Shown here: positions 54,856 through 63,196 of the stretch, in pieces
Position numbering within the stretch: the stretch's first letter is position 1
Layout: every line of letters begins with the position of its first letter
Origin: an uncultured Anderseniella sp.
Lineage (GTDB): Bacteria; Pseudomonadota; Alphaproteobacteria; Rhizobiales; Aestuariivirgaceae
DNA: 64,000 nt
Reading direction: 5' to 3'
NCBI GenBank assembly: GCA_947488295.1
Contig: CANKYU010000002.1
Coordinates: forward strand, 186,001 to 250,000
The notes under the pieces: generated by a model
Seen by the model: only the letters and a program-made list of their open reading frames with translations
The model's database searches: none
What the model was told of the DNA's origin: nothing
Position numbers and translations under genes: made by a program

Positions 54856-55575
54856 TCAGGCACCGACGGTGTCGTACTCGACACGCACAATGTCATCCAC
54901 GTCGGAATGCATTGAGAATGTCAACCAACGGCGGAAGGTTGTGATGAGCCTCTGATCCCCGCTCAGGAAGATGAGCCCGTCTTCGACATCGCGTTCAAAC
55001 GACCGGCGGCCAAGGTACACGCCGGTAAACACCCTGACTTGTGTTTCAACGTAGAGATCGATGTCGAAACCGGGATCGCTTGCACACAACTCAACCGGTT
55101 CACCGGGCCTGGTGATGACCCAGTAGGTCGATGCCGGCGAGGTGGCATCAGAAAAGTTGAAGCGCATGATATTGCGCCGTGGCGGCAGCGCATCGACGTC
55201 AATCTGACGCCTGATGTTCCACATCAGCAGGTCGGCATCACGGTCTTCCAGGGCGATCTCAGCGGTAATGTGGCGTTGCGCCCACGCGGCAAGTGCCCTG
55301 AGAATGTCATCAAGCTCCGCGGCCTTGTCCGTGCGGATATAGTCGATATTGCCGGTCGCCGGATCTTCTATCCGTTGCAGCAGTCCGTTTTCCTGCATTT
55401 CCTTCAGGCGTCCGGCGAGGAGTGTGGGGGAAATGCCGGGAAGGCCCCTCTTGATTTCATTGAAGCGCGAGGATCCGCCCCAAAGCTCACCCAGAATCTG
55501 GATGGTCCAGCGCGGCAGCAGCACCTCACACGCTTTCGAGGTCGGGCAGTAAAGACCAAAGGGCTTCGTCGTCAT
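54856..55575 (-). CDS. HxlR-family winged-helix regulator with extra C-terminal domain
   Basis: 239 residues. The HxlR domain occupies about 1-95: CPTSKACEVLLPRWTIQILGEL, RFNEIKRGLPGISPTLLAGRL and LQRIEDPATGNIDYIRTDKA. The remaining ~140 residues are a separate alpha/beta domain (VYLGRRSFERDVEDGLIFLSG near the end) of the kind found in a subgroup of HxlR proteins, possibly a sterol-carrier-like ligand pocket. An ATG five codons upstream (55590) is also possible. It is divergent from the PPOX-fold gene with a GTACA palindrome between them. Confidence 0.82.
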   Translation of the reverse strand: MTTKPFGLYCPTSKACEVLLPRWTIQILGELWGGSSRFNEIKRGLPGISPTLLAGRLKEMQENGLLQRIEDPATGNIDYIRTDKAAELDDILRALAAWAQRHITAEIALEDRDADLLMWNIRRQIDVDALPPRRNIMRFNFSDATSPASTYWVITRPGEPVELCASDPGFDIDLYVETQVRVFTGVYLGRRSFERDVEDGLIFLSGDQRLITTFRRWLTFSMHSDVDDIVRVEYDTVGA

Positions 55576-55638
55576 CGGTAGGTTCCACATGAAATCGGGC
55601 CAGCCAAAAGCGTATGCCGAATGACCGCTTTCTGACCA

Positions 55639-55653
55639 GTACAGTTTTTGTAC
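55639..55653. promoter_or_regulatory. Palindromic operator near the HxlR regulator
   Basis: GTACA, five bases (gtttt), TGTAC. It lies about 60 bases upstream of the HxlR start and 225 bases upstream of the PPOX-fold gene. A symmetrical site of this spacing suits a dimeric winged-helix repressor, most simply the HxlR protein itself. Confidence 0.5.
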
Positions 55654-55878
55654 CGGGTCTGGTTCAGTTTCTACACTGCCGGCGTGACCGTGATGCGTGG
55701 CAGTTTGAATGCGTCAACAGAAGACATGCATCAAACAAACGGCGTTCGGCGGATGACCTTCATTCGCCGGGCACACGACATTCACACAATACCGGAACCC
55801 GGTTGCCGCACGGTCCTTGCGCACCCTTGACCAACACTTTGCCGATCTTTCACATATCAGGAACGAGAGGATCAAGAC

Positions 55879-56427
55879 ATGCCGACTGCAAAGAAACTGA
55901 ACCGAACCCTGAAGGCTTTCATCGAAAAGCAAACCATGTTCTTCGTGGCCACGGCAGATGTGAGCGGGCGGGTGAATGTATCGCCTAAGGGCATGGATAC
56001 GCTGCGGATTGAAGACGACAACCGCATTGTCTGGCTCAATCTCAGCGGCAGCGGCAACGAAACCGCAGCGCACGTGCGCGCCACAGGCCGGATGACGCTG
56101 ATGTTCTGCGCGTTTGAAGGCAGCCCGCTGATCCTGCGTGTCTATGGACAGGCCACCACTTTCCACCCGCGTGACGCGGAATGGGACGGCTTGCTCGGCG
56201 ACTTTCCAGAACTGGCCGGCAGCCGCCAGATCTTCGACCTGGACATAGACCTGGTGCAGACATCATGCGGCACCGGAGTGCCCGTCATGGAGTTTCGCAG
56301 GTCGCGCGGTGAAGCAGAACTGGAGCCATACTACGATGAAATGGGCAGCGATGGCGTAAAGGACTACTGGCAGCGCAAGAACACCCGAACGATCGACGGC
56401 AAGCCGACGGGAATATTCGAGGACTGA
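55879..56427 (+). CDS. Pyridoxamine 5'-phosphate oxidase-fold protein
   Basis: 182 residues with the split-barrel flavin-binding fold: FIEKQTMFFVATADVSGRVNVSPKG, IVWLNLSGSGNETAAHVRATGR and LRVYGQATTFHPRD. The subgroup is the general stress or F420/FMN-binding kind rather than true PdxH. It is 182 residues, a normal size. SD-like GAGAGG lies about ten bases before the ATG (gaacgagaggatcaagacATG). It is divergent from the HxlR gene and is its likeliest target. Activity is unknown. Confidence 0.85.
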   Translation: MPTAKKLNRTLKAFIEKQTMFFVATADVSGRVNVSPKGMDTLRIEDDNRIVWLNLSGSGNETAAHVRATGRMTLMFCAFEGSPLILRVYGQATTFHPRDAEWDGLLGDFPELAGSRQIFDLDIDLVQTSCGTGVPVMEFRRSRGEAELEPYYDEMGSDGVKDYWQRKNTRTIDGKPTGIFED

Positions 56428-56592
56428 GGTGAAACTGGAAACCGTACAATTCGATGCAGAAGACGCAGTTTGTACAACGAGCGGTCGTTTTCCGGATGAA
56501 TGAAGATCATTGGGTCGCTTGACGGGGCTATGGGATGAAAATAGCCTTTTCAAGATCATCCAGGTCACGAATTCAGCTACAGGGACATTTTA

Positions 56593-57279
56593 ATGCGCGT
56601 TGCAGGTCACGTCGTGTTCGTTGGTGCCGCTGTTTTCCTGGTTGCCGTAACTGCGGACACGACATTGACTGCTCAGATCAATCCGGGCTCGGAACTGCGA
56701 AAGACTCCGCAGGAAGGCGGCCCAAGACGATGGAAAATTGTCGGCGGTGACATAACCCTGAAGTCTGCACCGTCACCTGACGCCGATGATGTCGGCGCCT
56801 TTGCGAATGCTGCCATTGTGAACAATCTGGGGTGCATGGAGGTAGCGGATCAGGTCTGGTGCAAGGTACGCCCATTTCGCGGAGGCACCGCAGGCTTTGC
56901 CAGGGCCGCGCAGCTTCAGCCGGCGCAAGGTCCCGACGGTGTTATGCCAATGGGTGTCGATGACAGCAGACGCCGTGCCCGGGTTCGCGACTTTGATTCA
57001 AAAGGCAAGGTTGCCTGTGCACAGGAACACGGTCAGGCCATGGGGACATGTCTCGCAGGGGTCGCCCGCAGTGGAGGTGGCGATGCCACAGTCGTCGTAA
57101 CGTTTCCAAACGGTTTCGCGCGAAACCTGTATTTCGTTCACGGTGAATTCGTGCGGGCCAGCGCAACAATGTCCGGCGTGGGTACGGACATGGACTGGCG
57201 GCTGCAGAACGGGCGGTATTTCATCAGGGTCGATGATCAGCGTTACGAGCTGCCGACCACTCTCATCTTTGAAAACTGA
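56593..57279 (+). CDS. Secreted protein with SH3-like domain, function unknown
   Basis: 228 residues. N-terminal signal sequence (VVFVGAAVFLVAVTADTTLTA), then an SH3b-like stretch at about 48-110: WKIVGGDITLKSAPSPDADD, ANAAIVNNLGCMEVADQVWCKVRP, GTAGFARAAQLQPA. The second half (RVRDFDSKGKVACAQEHGQ to the end at RYELPTTLIFEN) looks like a compact beta-rich domain with two cysteines seen in other hypothetical alphaproteobacterial proteins. It probably acts in the periplasm. A terminator follows. Confidence 0.75.
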   Translation: MRVAGHVVFVGAAVFLVAVTADTTLTAQINPGSELRKTPQEGGPRRWKIVGGDITLKSAPSPDADDVGAFANAAIVNNLGCMEVADQVWCKVRPFRGGTAGFARAAQLQPAQGPDGVMPMGVDDSRRRARVRDFDSKGKVACAQEHGQAMGTCLAGVARSGGGDATVVVTFPNGFARNLYFVHGEFVRASATMSGVGTDMDWRLQNGRYFIRVDDQRYELPTTLIFEN

Positions 57280-57292
57280 TTGCCCGTCCGGG

Positions 57293-57330
57293 CCGGCTGC
57301 GCCGCAAAACTGCGACGCAGCCGGTTTTCT
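57293..57330 (+). terminator. Intrinsic terminator after the SH3-like gene
   Basis: CCGGCTGCG (57293-57301) pairs with CGCAGCCGG (57316-57324), CGCA and TGCG extend the stem inside across one mismatch, the loop is AAAC, and TTTTCT follows. Confidence 0.85.
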
Positions 57331-57335
57331 AAGTA

Positions 57336-58601
57336 TCAGGGTGTGATTTTGTGGATCGTGCCCTCATCCACGGCGGCATAAAGACTGCCGTCAGGTCCCA
57401 TGACCAGCGACCGGAACCGGCCAGGCTCCATTGGCAGTGTCATCCTGGTTGCATCAAGCAATTCAGTGCCGCTCTCGGAAAGTGTCAGCACCTCGATGCG
57501 CTGACCCAGCGGTGTGCCACCGAACCCTATTCCCATGATGCCAACAACCATTGCGCCATCCCAGTCGCCCCAGGCCTCACCCTTGAGAAATGCGGCAGAG
57601 GACGTGCCCTGTGACCAGCCATTGTTGTTCCAGATCGGCGGCATGGCATTGGGGTAGGTGATGAAGTCTGTCATCGGCATCCATGATGCCCGCGCGAAGC
57701 GGTTGTCGCCGACCATCTGGTTGGGGCTGTAACCGCAATAGTTGTCCGGACAGTCGCCACGCCCGGCCATGTTCGGGCGCGGGTCCCAGCCAGCGTTACC
57801 ACCGTTGCGCAGAACCGTTACCTCGTCGGAATGCCAGGGTCCGTGCTCAGCCGCGATCGGCGTTCCAGTTGCAGGATGGAAGGCAATGCCCTGCACGTTG
57901 CGGTGACCGTAGGTGAAGGTGCGCTTGTCAAAACCGACCGGAGGAGTGTTTTCGGCAGCAGGCGTACCGTCGGTATCGATACGAATGACTTTGCTGCCCA
58001 TCATGGTCGGGCTTTGCGGCACCACGCCATTGTGGGTGTCGCCGGTGGTCAGATAAAGATAGCCGTCGGCCGAATTGAACCGGACCCGGCCGCCATTGTG
58101 GGCACCTGGTCCACCAAACGGATGATCGGACGCCTTCATCTTGTAGGGCACATCCTCGACGATATCTGTTCGCTCAGATACGTTCGAGAAATCGTCGCTC
58201 ACCACCAGCCGCATAAGCCGGTTTGTGTGGGGGGTCGACATTTTCGACGTGGAATAAACATAGATTCGCCGGTTATCGGAAAACTTCGGATCCACGGCGA
58301 CACCCATCATGCCCGCCTGGCCCTCACAGAACAGATCATCGGCCTGCGACGCGTAGCCGTCAACACCGCCCATGCCCAAAAGCGCTTTGGTCTCGCCTGA
58401 CGGCATCCGCACCGAAAGACCCTTGCACTTCTCGGTGTAGAACATCGTCCCGTCGTCCAGGAACGCCATGTCCCAGGGATTTTCCAGATTATCGAGTACC
58501 ACAGAATGCTTGAGGCTGGGTGCTTCTGCCAATGCGGGTGTTGCGGCAACCATTGCGCCAACGGCAAGCGCCAGCATCCAAGAGCGTCGTAGATTTTTCA
58601 T
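57336..58601 (-). CDS. Periplasmic PQQ-dependent sugar dehydrogenase-like protein
   Basis: 421 residues. Signal peptide (MKNLRRSWMLALAVGAMVAA, cut at ALA-EAP), then a six-bladed beta-propeller of the glucose/sorbosone dehydrogenase family: NLENPWDMAFLDDGTMFYTEK, GQAGMMGVAVDPKF, GPGAHNGGRVRFNSADGYLYL, YGHRNVQGIAFHP and EHGPWHSDEVTVL. It oxidises a sugar or alcohol with PQQ and would pass electrons to the cytochrome c encoded upstream. GGAGGAAC before ATG 58601 decides the start. The natural substrate is not known. Confidence 0.88.
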   Translation of the reverse strand: MKNLRRSWMLALAVGAMVAATPALAEAPSLKHSVVLDNLENPWDMAFLDDGTMFYTEKCKGLSVRMPSGETKALLGMGGVDGYASQADDLFCEGQAGMMGVAVDPKFSDNRRIYVYSTSKMSTPHTNRLMRLVVSDDFSNVSERTDIVEDVPYKMKASDHPFGGPGAHNGGRVRFNSADGYLYLTTGDTHNGVVPQSPTMMGSKVIRIDTDGTPAAENTPPVGFDKRTFTYGHRNVQGIAFHPATGTPIAAEHGPWHSDEVTVLRNGGNAGWDPRPNMAGRGDCPDNYCGYSPNQMVGDNRFARASWMPMTDFITYPNAMPPIWNNNGWSQGTSSAAFLKGEAWGDWDGAMVVGIMGIGFGGTPLGQRIEVLTLSESGTELLDATRMTLPMEPGRFRSLVMGPDGSLYAAVDEGTIHKITP

Positions 58602-58795
58602 GAGTTCCTCCATTTGTTTTTGTTATTTCACCCTGCCAAACGCCTTGCTCAAGGCCGCTTGAAGGATGTGTGGCGTTTACTCTGCCACCTGCTTCAAAAA
58701 ATGCCTGACGATGCGGGAGCTTCTCCACTCGTGCGGGCATTCATTGATCGGTTCGCCGCAAGCTGTGTTTTCCCCTTTCTCCGAGCGCGCCGGCG

Positions 58796-59158
58796 TTATT
58801 CGAACGATGCGATGAATACTGACAGGTTGACTATGTCTTCATCCGAAAGCTTCTTCGCATTCGGAGCCATCAGTGGTGTGTTGGGGCCGAATTTTTCACC
58901 CTTGCGATACCTTTCGAGCCGGTCGACGAGGTATTCGACAGACTGGCCTAGAAGTTTCGGGTAACTTGAAAGACCCTTCCCCGTGCGACCGTGGCAGGCC
59001 CTGCAGCTTTTCCGGTAGAGTTTCTCGCCCGCAGCAGTATCGGCCATGGCCGCGTCAACCTTGCCTTCGGCGTTCTCCGTGTTACCGGCAGCTGGCGTTG
59101 TTACAGTCAGTGCAACCGTTGCGGATATGACAATCAGCAAGGCCAACGGATTGTTCAT
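58796..59158 (-). CDS. Periplasmic c-type cytochrome (class I)
   Basis: 120 residues. Signal peptide to about residue 24; a single heme site CRACH (C52-C55-H56, YRKSCRACHGRTGKGLSSYP) and the distal methionine in NTPLMAPNAKKLSDEDI (about M97). Typical small soluble cytochrome c with c4-like sequence. It lies 194 bases before the dehydrogenase gene on the same strand and is the natural electron acceptor, feeding the aa3 oxidase encoded at 33-38 kb or another one. Confidence 0.92.
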   Translation of the reverse strand: MNNPLALLIVISATVALTVTTPAAGNTENAEGKVDAAMADTAAGEKLYRKSCRACHGRTGKGLSSYPKLLGQSVEYLVDRLERYRKGEKFGPNTPLMAPNAKKLSDEDIVNLSVFIASFE

Positions 59159-59670
59159 CTATTCTTCCTGTCGTTACTCGCCGGGCTGCCGGCATTAATA
59201 TTCAGATCAGGCATCAATATTCAGGTCGGGCATCTTTCCGACGTCAGGAAGAAGCCAGACCGGAGCTTGACCACGTGAAGTCAATCCGCAGACAAGCTGT
59301 TTCTTCATCCCGGCACAAAGACAGCGGGACATCTCAAAACCAGCTTCAGTCTGATGCTTCGCCGGCTTCGTCCACTTTTTTCATACCAAGCGTCTGCGTT
59401 AGCGATCACCATCACACGAGGCAAATGAGTGCCAGCCAGTGTAGCCCAAAGCTTTCGCAGTTCAAGATTATCAGCATGCATTCAAAGTAGTATCATGATA
59501 CCACGACATCAAATTAATCTATTTAGAACAGAGTATTGCGGCGTATACTGGCGCGCAGCCCATATTCCGGCCTGCGGAATCCAGAAAGCCCGCGACAGAC
59601 TGCAAGTCAAAACAACCAAGGCCGCCGTTCAAAAAAGTGTTCATCAGTTTTCGCAGCTCGAACGCGGCTG
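59159..59670. other. Gap upstream of the cytochrome c gene
   Basis: About 510 bases without a supportable gene between the cytochrome c gene and the end of the RidA-like gene. The left part must contain the cytochrome promoter and holds the 19-base tandem repeat. The remainder is moderately AT-rich; the open frames in it lack start signals. Confidence 0.45.
59191..59233. repeat. Two imperfect 19-base tandem repeats
   Basis: ggcattaatattcagatca (59191-59209) and ggcatcaatattcaggtcg (59210-59228) differ at four positions and are followed by another ggcat. They lie 33-70 bases upstream of the cytochrome c start, so they may be paired regulator-binding sites (iteron-like operator). Confidence 0.55.
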
Positions 59671-60759
59671 CTAAGCCGAAACTGCAAACAAATCTATGGC
59701 AATCCGGCATTTTCCATTGCCCAGGGCAGCCACAGGCAGGCCGGTGGAGGCCGGGCCTGGGGCTTGGTAAAATCCGTGCCGCACCATCATGTTGTCGTGC
59801 AGTTCCTGTTCCGACGCGCCGCCGGTATAATGGGCCGTCAGCTTGACCACATCGGCAAAGCTGGCACCTGCGTCCTGTAAACCGGCGTCAAAACCCTGCA
59901 TGATTTCGCAAGTCTGCCCGACCAGGTCGAGGCCCGGCGTTACACACGTTCCGCTCCCCCACAGCATTCGTCCGGACCTTTTCAATGTCAGGTTCACACC
60001 GTCATTTGCCCTTACGTCCGAAATGACTGCAACCGGATGCTTGCAGAATGTCAGGGCGGCTGCAATCACAGGTGGTGCAGGCTCGGCCAGATGAACCAGG
60101 GCCTCGGGGTTGGTTGCAAACCGGTTGTGCTGCAGGCTGCGCGCAACCTGCCCGGCGCCGGCATTGGTCCCGGCAACGATCCACAAATCGGCAAGCAAAT
60201 GCTCGGGTGCCAGTCCCTGCCGGGCCAGCCCACCGGCTACGAGTTTCACTGCTTCATCCGGCCTGCGGTCAATCAGCGATACACTGGCGCAGGCCCAGAT
60301 CTGGTCACCAGCATCGGCCACGTGCAATCGCACTCCATCGGCATCAACGGGAGCACGTATCTGCAGGTTGCTGGCGGCGAATACATCAACTTCGATCAGC
60401 ATGCCGTCATAATAAAAGTGCGGCACCGGGACCGGCACGATGAGCGGGCCGTGACCGAACCGGGCAGCGATCAGCGCCAGTGCGTCCGCGCCTTCGCGGT
60501 CGGTCTCTGCAGTAAAATAGACATGCAACTTGCCGATATTGGCCGGTTTGAAGCCCGCGCGATGCATGACGTTTTCGATCATGGCGCACACGAATTCCGT
60601 CTGGGCCAGCAGATCCCCCGGTGCATGCACTGCGCCGGTTTCGGTCAGCGGGCACTGGCCGCAGGTCCACCCCAGATCGCCGTCGCGCACTGCCGTTGAA
60701 ACCGGCACGTCGACCCGCATGGCAAATACGTCAAACGGAACATGGCTGCGTTCGCCCAT
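59671..60759 (-). CDS. Fused RidA/YjgF-like protein
   Basis: 362 residues, about three times the RidA length. The N-terminal (about 12-128) and C-terminal (about 255-360) thirds are clearly RidA-like: GDLGWTCGQCPLTETGAVHAPGD, ENVMHRAGFKPANIGKLHVYF; and CEIMQGFDAGLQDAGASFADVVKLTAHYT with VAALGNGKCRIAIDLFAV. The middle third may be a degenerate copy. The catalytic Arg of RidA (in PARS) is replaced (PGPASTGLP), so imine deamination is doubtful. It overlaps in context the GcvT-type flavoprotein, 35 bases upstream on the same strand. Confidence 0.78.
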   Translation of the reverse strand: MGERSHVPFDVFAMRVDVPVSTAVRDGDLGWTCGQCPLTETGAVHAPGDLLAQTEFVCAMIENVMHRAGFKPANIGKLHVYFTAETDREGADALALIAARFGHGPLIVPVPVPHFYYDGMLIEVDVFAASNLQIRAPVDADGVRLHVADAGDQIWACASVSLIDRRPDEAVKLVAGGLARQGLAPEHLLADLWIVAGTNAGAGQVARSLQHNRFATNPEALVHLAEPAPPVIAAALTFCKHPVAVISDVRANDGVNLTLKRSGRMLWGSGTCVTPGLDLVGQTCEIMQGFDAGLQDAGASFADVVKLTAHYTGGASEQELHDNMMVRHGFYQAPGPASTGLPVAALGNGKCRIAIDLFAVSA

Positions 60760-60794
60760 CCGGACCTTCCACTTCTATCTGCAGGTTTGCGGCA

Positions 60795-63191
60795 TCATTG
60801 CCCGGTCCTCATCCGCGACCCGTCGGGGTCAAACAGCGGGCCAAGTGTCACTGTTGCATCAAACAACTCGCAGGCAATGTCCACCTGCACCCGGCTGCCA
60901 TCGGCAAGCGGGCATTTTGTGTGGCCGAGCGCCACCGGCCTGCCGACCCGATAGCCGAATGCGCAGGACGTGGTCTGCCCGATGATTTGCCCATCCAGAT
61001 AAATCGGTTCATGACCCAGTGGCACAGCGGCCTTGTCATCAAGCGCCAGGGAGAAAATCCGGTTTACAGCGCCTTGCGTGCGCCGCTGTTGCATTGCATC
61101 GAACCCGGTAAAACCGCCGGCCCGGCGCGTCGCGAAATCCAGCCCCGCTTCGATTGGCCCAGTATCGCTGTCCAGTTCATGCCCCATCGCGCAAAACCCC
61201 TTCTCGATCCGCATCGAGGTCTGGGCAAACATACCGGCAGGGCGTGCCCCGGCGGCCGTCAGGGCAGCATAGATCGGGGCCGCGTTATCGGCCAGGCAGG
61301 TAATCTCCCACCCGGCCTCGCCGACATAGGACATCCGGGCCGCACGTACGTGCCGGCCCGCGATATGCGCCGGACCAACCCGGAAGTACCCCAGATCGTT
61401 GAGTTCCGGTGCACCGCAGTCCGCCACGATCCGCGCCGCTTCAGGTCCCATCAGGCCGAGAACCGCGTACTTCATTGTGCTGTCTTCGATTGCGACATCA
61501 AACCCTTCTGCGGCACGGCCAAACCAGGCCAGGTCACGCCTGATCGCATTGGTGCCGACAAACAGCCGGTAATGATCTGCTGCAATCCTGTGCGCAGTGA
61601 TGTCACTTTCAAATGTACCGCGCTGGTTCAGCACGGCGGAATAAATCACGGACCCCGGCGCCCGGCCCATATGACCGGCACAGGTTTTCAGCAGAAATGC
61701 CTCGGCGTCCGGGCCGATCACATCGATCTTGCCGAAGGATGATGAGTCGAAAATCGCAGCGGTATCATGCGCTGCCCGTACCTCGGCCGCGACATTGTCA
61801 AACCAGTCAGGCCGGTCAAAGCGCAGTTCCGGTTCTTGCCGTTTGCCAAAGTATAGCGGGCGCTCCCAACCATGGAACTGTCCCATGTGGGCGTGCGCCT
61901 CGCGGTATTCACGCTCGAGCGGAAGCGCCTGCAGGTTTCGCGCGGTCTTGAGTTGTCTTGCCGGATAGGCGATTTCGTAGTGGGTGCCAAGTATCTCCGG
62001 CGCCCGCGCCATGAGATGATCAAGGTTGTTGAAGACAGGCGCAAAACGTTTCGCATCCGCTTCGGACAGATCATAAGCCGTATGGCCGTGCACGATGCAA
62101 TGAGCCAGGTTCATGCCCGCTCCACCACCTGATGCCAGGCCGACCGAGTTCATTCCGCAGCCCAGAAACAGGCCGGACGTTTCCGCCGTTTCTCCCAGCA
62201 TGAACATGCCATCGGGTGTAAAACTCTCCGGTCCGTTCAGAAGCATTTTTACTTCCGCAGTTTCAAGTGCGGGCAAACGATGCAGCGCGTTCACCATCAT
62301 CGGCTCGAAGTGATCCCAATCCTCCGCCAGAAGCGAGAATTCAAAATTCTCGTCCAGAACACCGGGCTCTATCGGCTTGCCCATCGGCTCAAAACAGCCG
62401 ACCAGAAGACCGCCGGAATCATCACGAATATAAAGATGGCCATCATGGTCGGAAAGCGTTGGCATGTTGCCGACAATTCCCTCAATCGGCTTGGTCAGTA
62501 AATAGAAATGTTCACATGCGAGAGCCGGAACGTCAGCGCCAGCCATTGCGCCTGCTTCGCGCGACCACAGGCCTGTACACAAAGCGATGTTGTCGCACAT
62601 GATGGTGCCTCGAGAGGTTTCCACTCCCTTGATCCGGTTGTTTTCGACCAGGATGCCGGTGACGCCGGTGTCTTCGAAAATCCTTGCACCCTGCCCTTTG
62701 GCCGCCTTCACAAGTGCTGCGCATACGTCACTGGGCGAAACCCGACCGTCATCCGGTGACCAGACTGCACCCAGAACATCTCCGGTATTCATCAAAGGCC
62801 AGCGTTCCCCGGCCTCGCCCGCCGAAACAGAGCCGGCCTCAATCCCGTAAGCTTGGGCCAGCGCTTCCTGTCTCCTGATATGGGTCAGCCGGTCCGGTGT
62901 GGTGGCGATCGACAGGCTGCCTTTCTGAATCCAGCCCACACTCTGGCCGGTCTCCTGCTCCAGCTGGGAATACAGGTCCACCGAATACTGAATCATCCGT
63001 GTCAGGTTTTGCGAGTGTCTGAGTGCACGCACCTGCGCGGCGGAATGCCAGGTGGTGCCACCTGTCAGCTTGTTGCGCTCCAGCAGGATCGCGTCGCCTG
63101 CACCCATTTTGGCAAGGTGATACAGCGTCGAGCATCCCATGATGCCACCACCGATAACGACGACTGAAGCGTGAGAAGGAAGGTTACTCAT
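60795..63191 (-). CDS. GcvT-family FAD-dependent oxidoreductase (dimethylglycine/sarcosine dehydrogenase type)
   Basis: 798 residues. N-terminal FAD/DAO domain: ASVVVIGGGIMGCSTLYHLA (dinucleotide motif), GGTTWHSAAQVRAL whose histidine matches the covalent FAD site in dimethylglycine dehydrogenase, and GLFLGCGMNSVGLASGGGAG. The C-terminal half is a GcvT/aminomethyltransferase folate-binding domain (AAIFDSSSFGKIDVIG; SYVGEAGWEITCL; KGFCAMGHELDSDTGP). Such enzymes demethylate N-methyl amino acids, passing the methylene to tetrahydrofolate. The exact N-methyl substrate is unknown. It starts six bases after the dehydrogenase gene stop. Confidence 0.9.
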   Translation of the reverse strand: MSNLPSHASVVVIGGGIMGCSTLYHLAKMGAGDAILLERNKLTGGTTWHSAAQVRALRHSQNLTRMIQYSVDLYSQLEQETGQSVGWIQKGSLSIATTPDRLTHIRRQEALAQAYGIEAGSVSAGEAGERWPLMNTGDVLGAVWSPDDGRVSPSDVCAALVKAAKGQGARIFEDTGVTGILVENNRIKGVETSRGTIMCDNIALCTGLWSREAGAMAGADVPALACEHFYLLTKPIEGIVGNMPTLSDHDGHLYIRDDSGGLLVGCFEPMGKPIEPGVLDENFEFSLLAEDWDHFEPMMVNALHRLPALETAEVKMLLNGPESFTPDGMFMLGETAETSGLFLGCGMNSVGLASGGGAGMNLAHCIVHGHTAYDLSEADAKRFAPVFNNLDHLMARAPEILGTHYEIAYPARQLKTARNLQALPLEREYREAHAHMGQFHGWERPLYFGKRQEPELRFDRPDWFDNVAAEVRAAHDTAAIFDSSSFGKIDVIGPDAEAFLLKTCAGHMGRAPGSVIYSAVLNQRGTFESDITAHRIAADHYRLFVGTNAIRRDLAWFGRAAEGFDVAIEDSTMKYAVLGLMGPEAARIVADCGAPELNDLGYFRVGPAHIAGRHVRAARMSYVGEAGWEITCLADNAAPIYAALTAAGARPAGMFAQTSMRIEKGFCAMGHELDSDTGPIEAGLDFATRRAGGFTGFDAMQQRRTQGAVNRIFSLALDDKAAVPLGHEPIYLDGQIIGQTTSCAFGYRVGRPVALGHTKCPLADGSRVQVDIACELFDATVTLGPLFDPDGSRMRTGQ

Positions 63192-63196
63192 TTAGG

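Noticed and set aside
60621-61742. 373-codon plus-strand frame opposite the GcvT-type oxidoreductase
   Set aside because: No ribosome site, no family resemblance, and it spans the ends of two real minus-strand genes.
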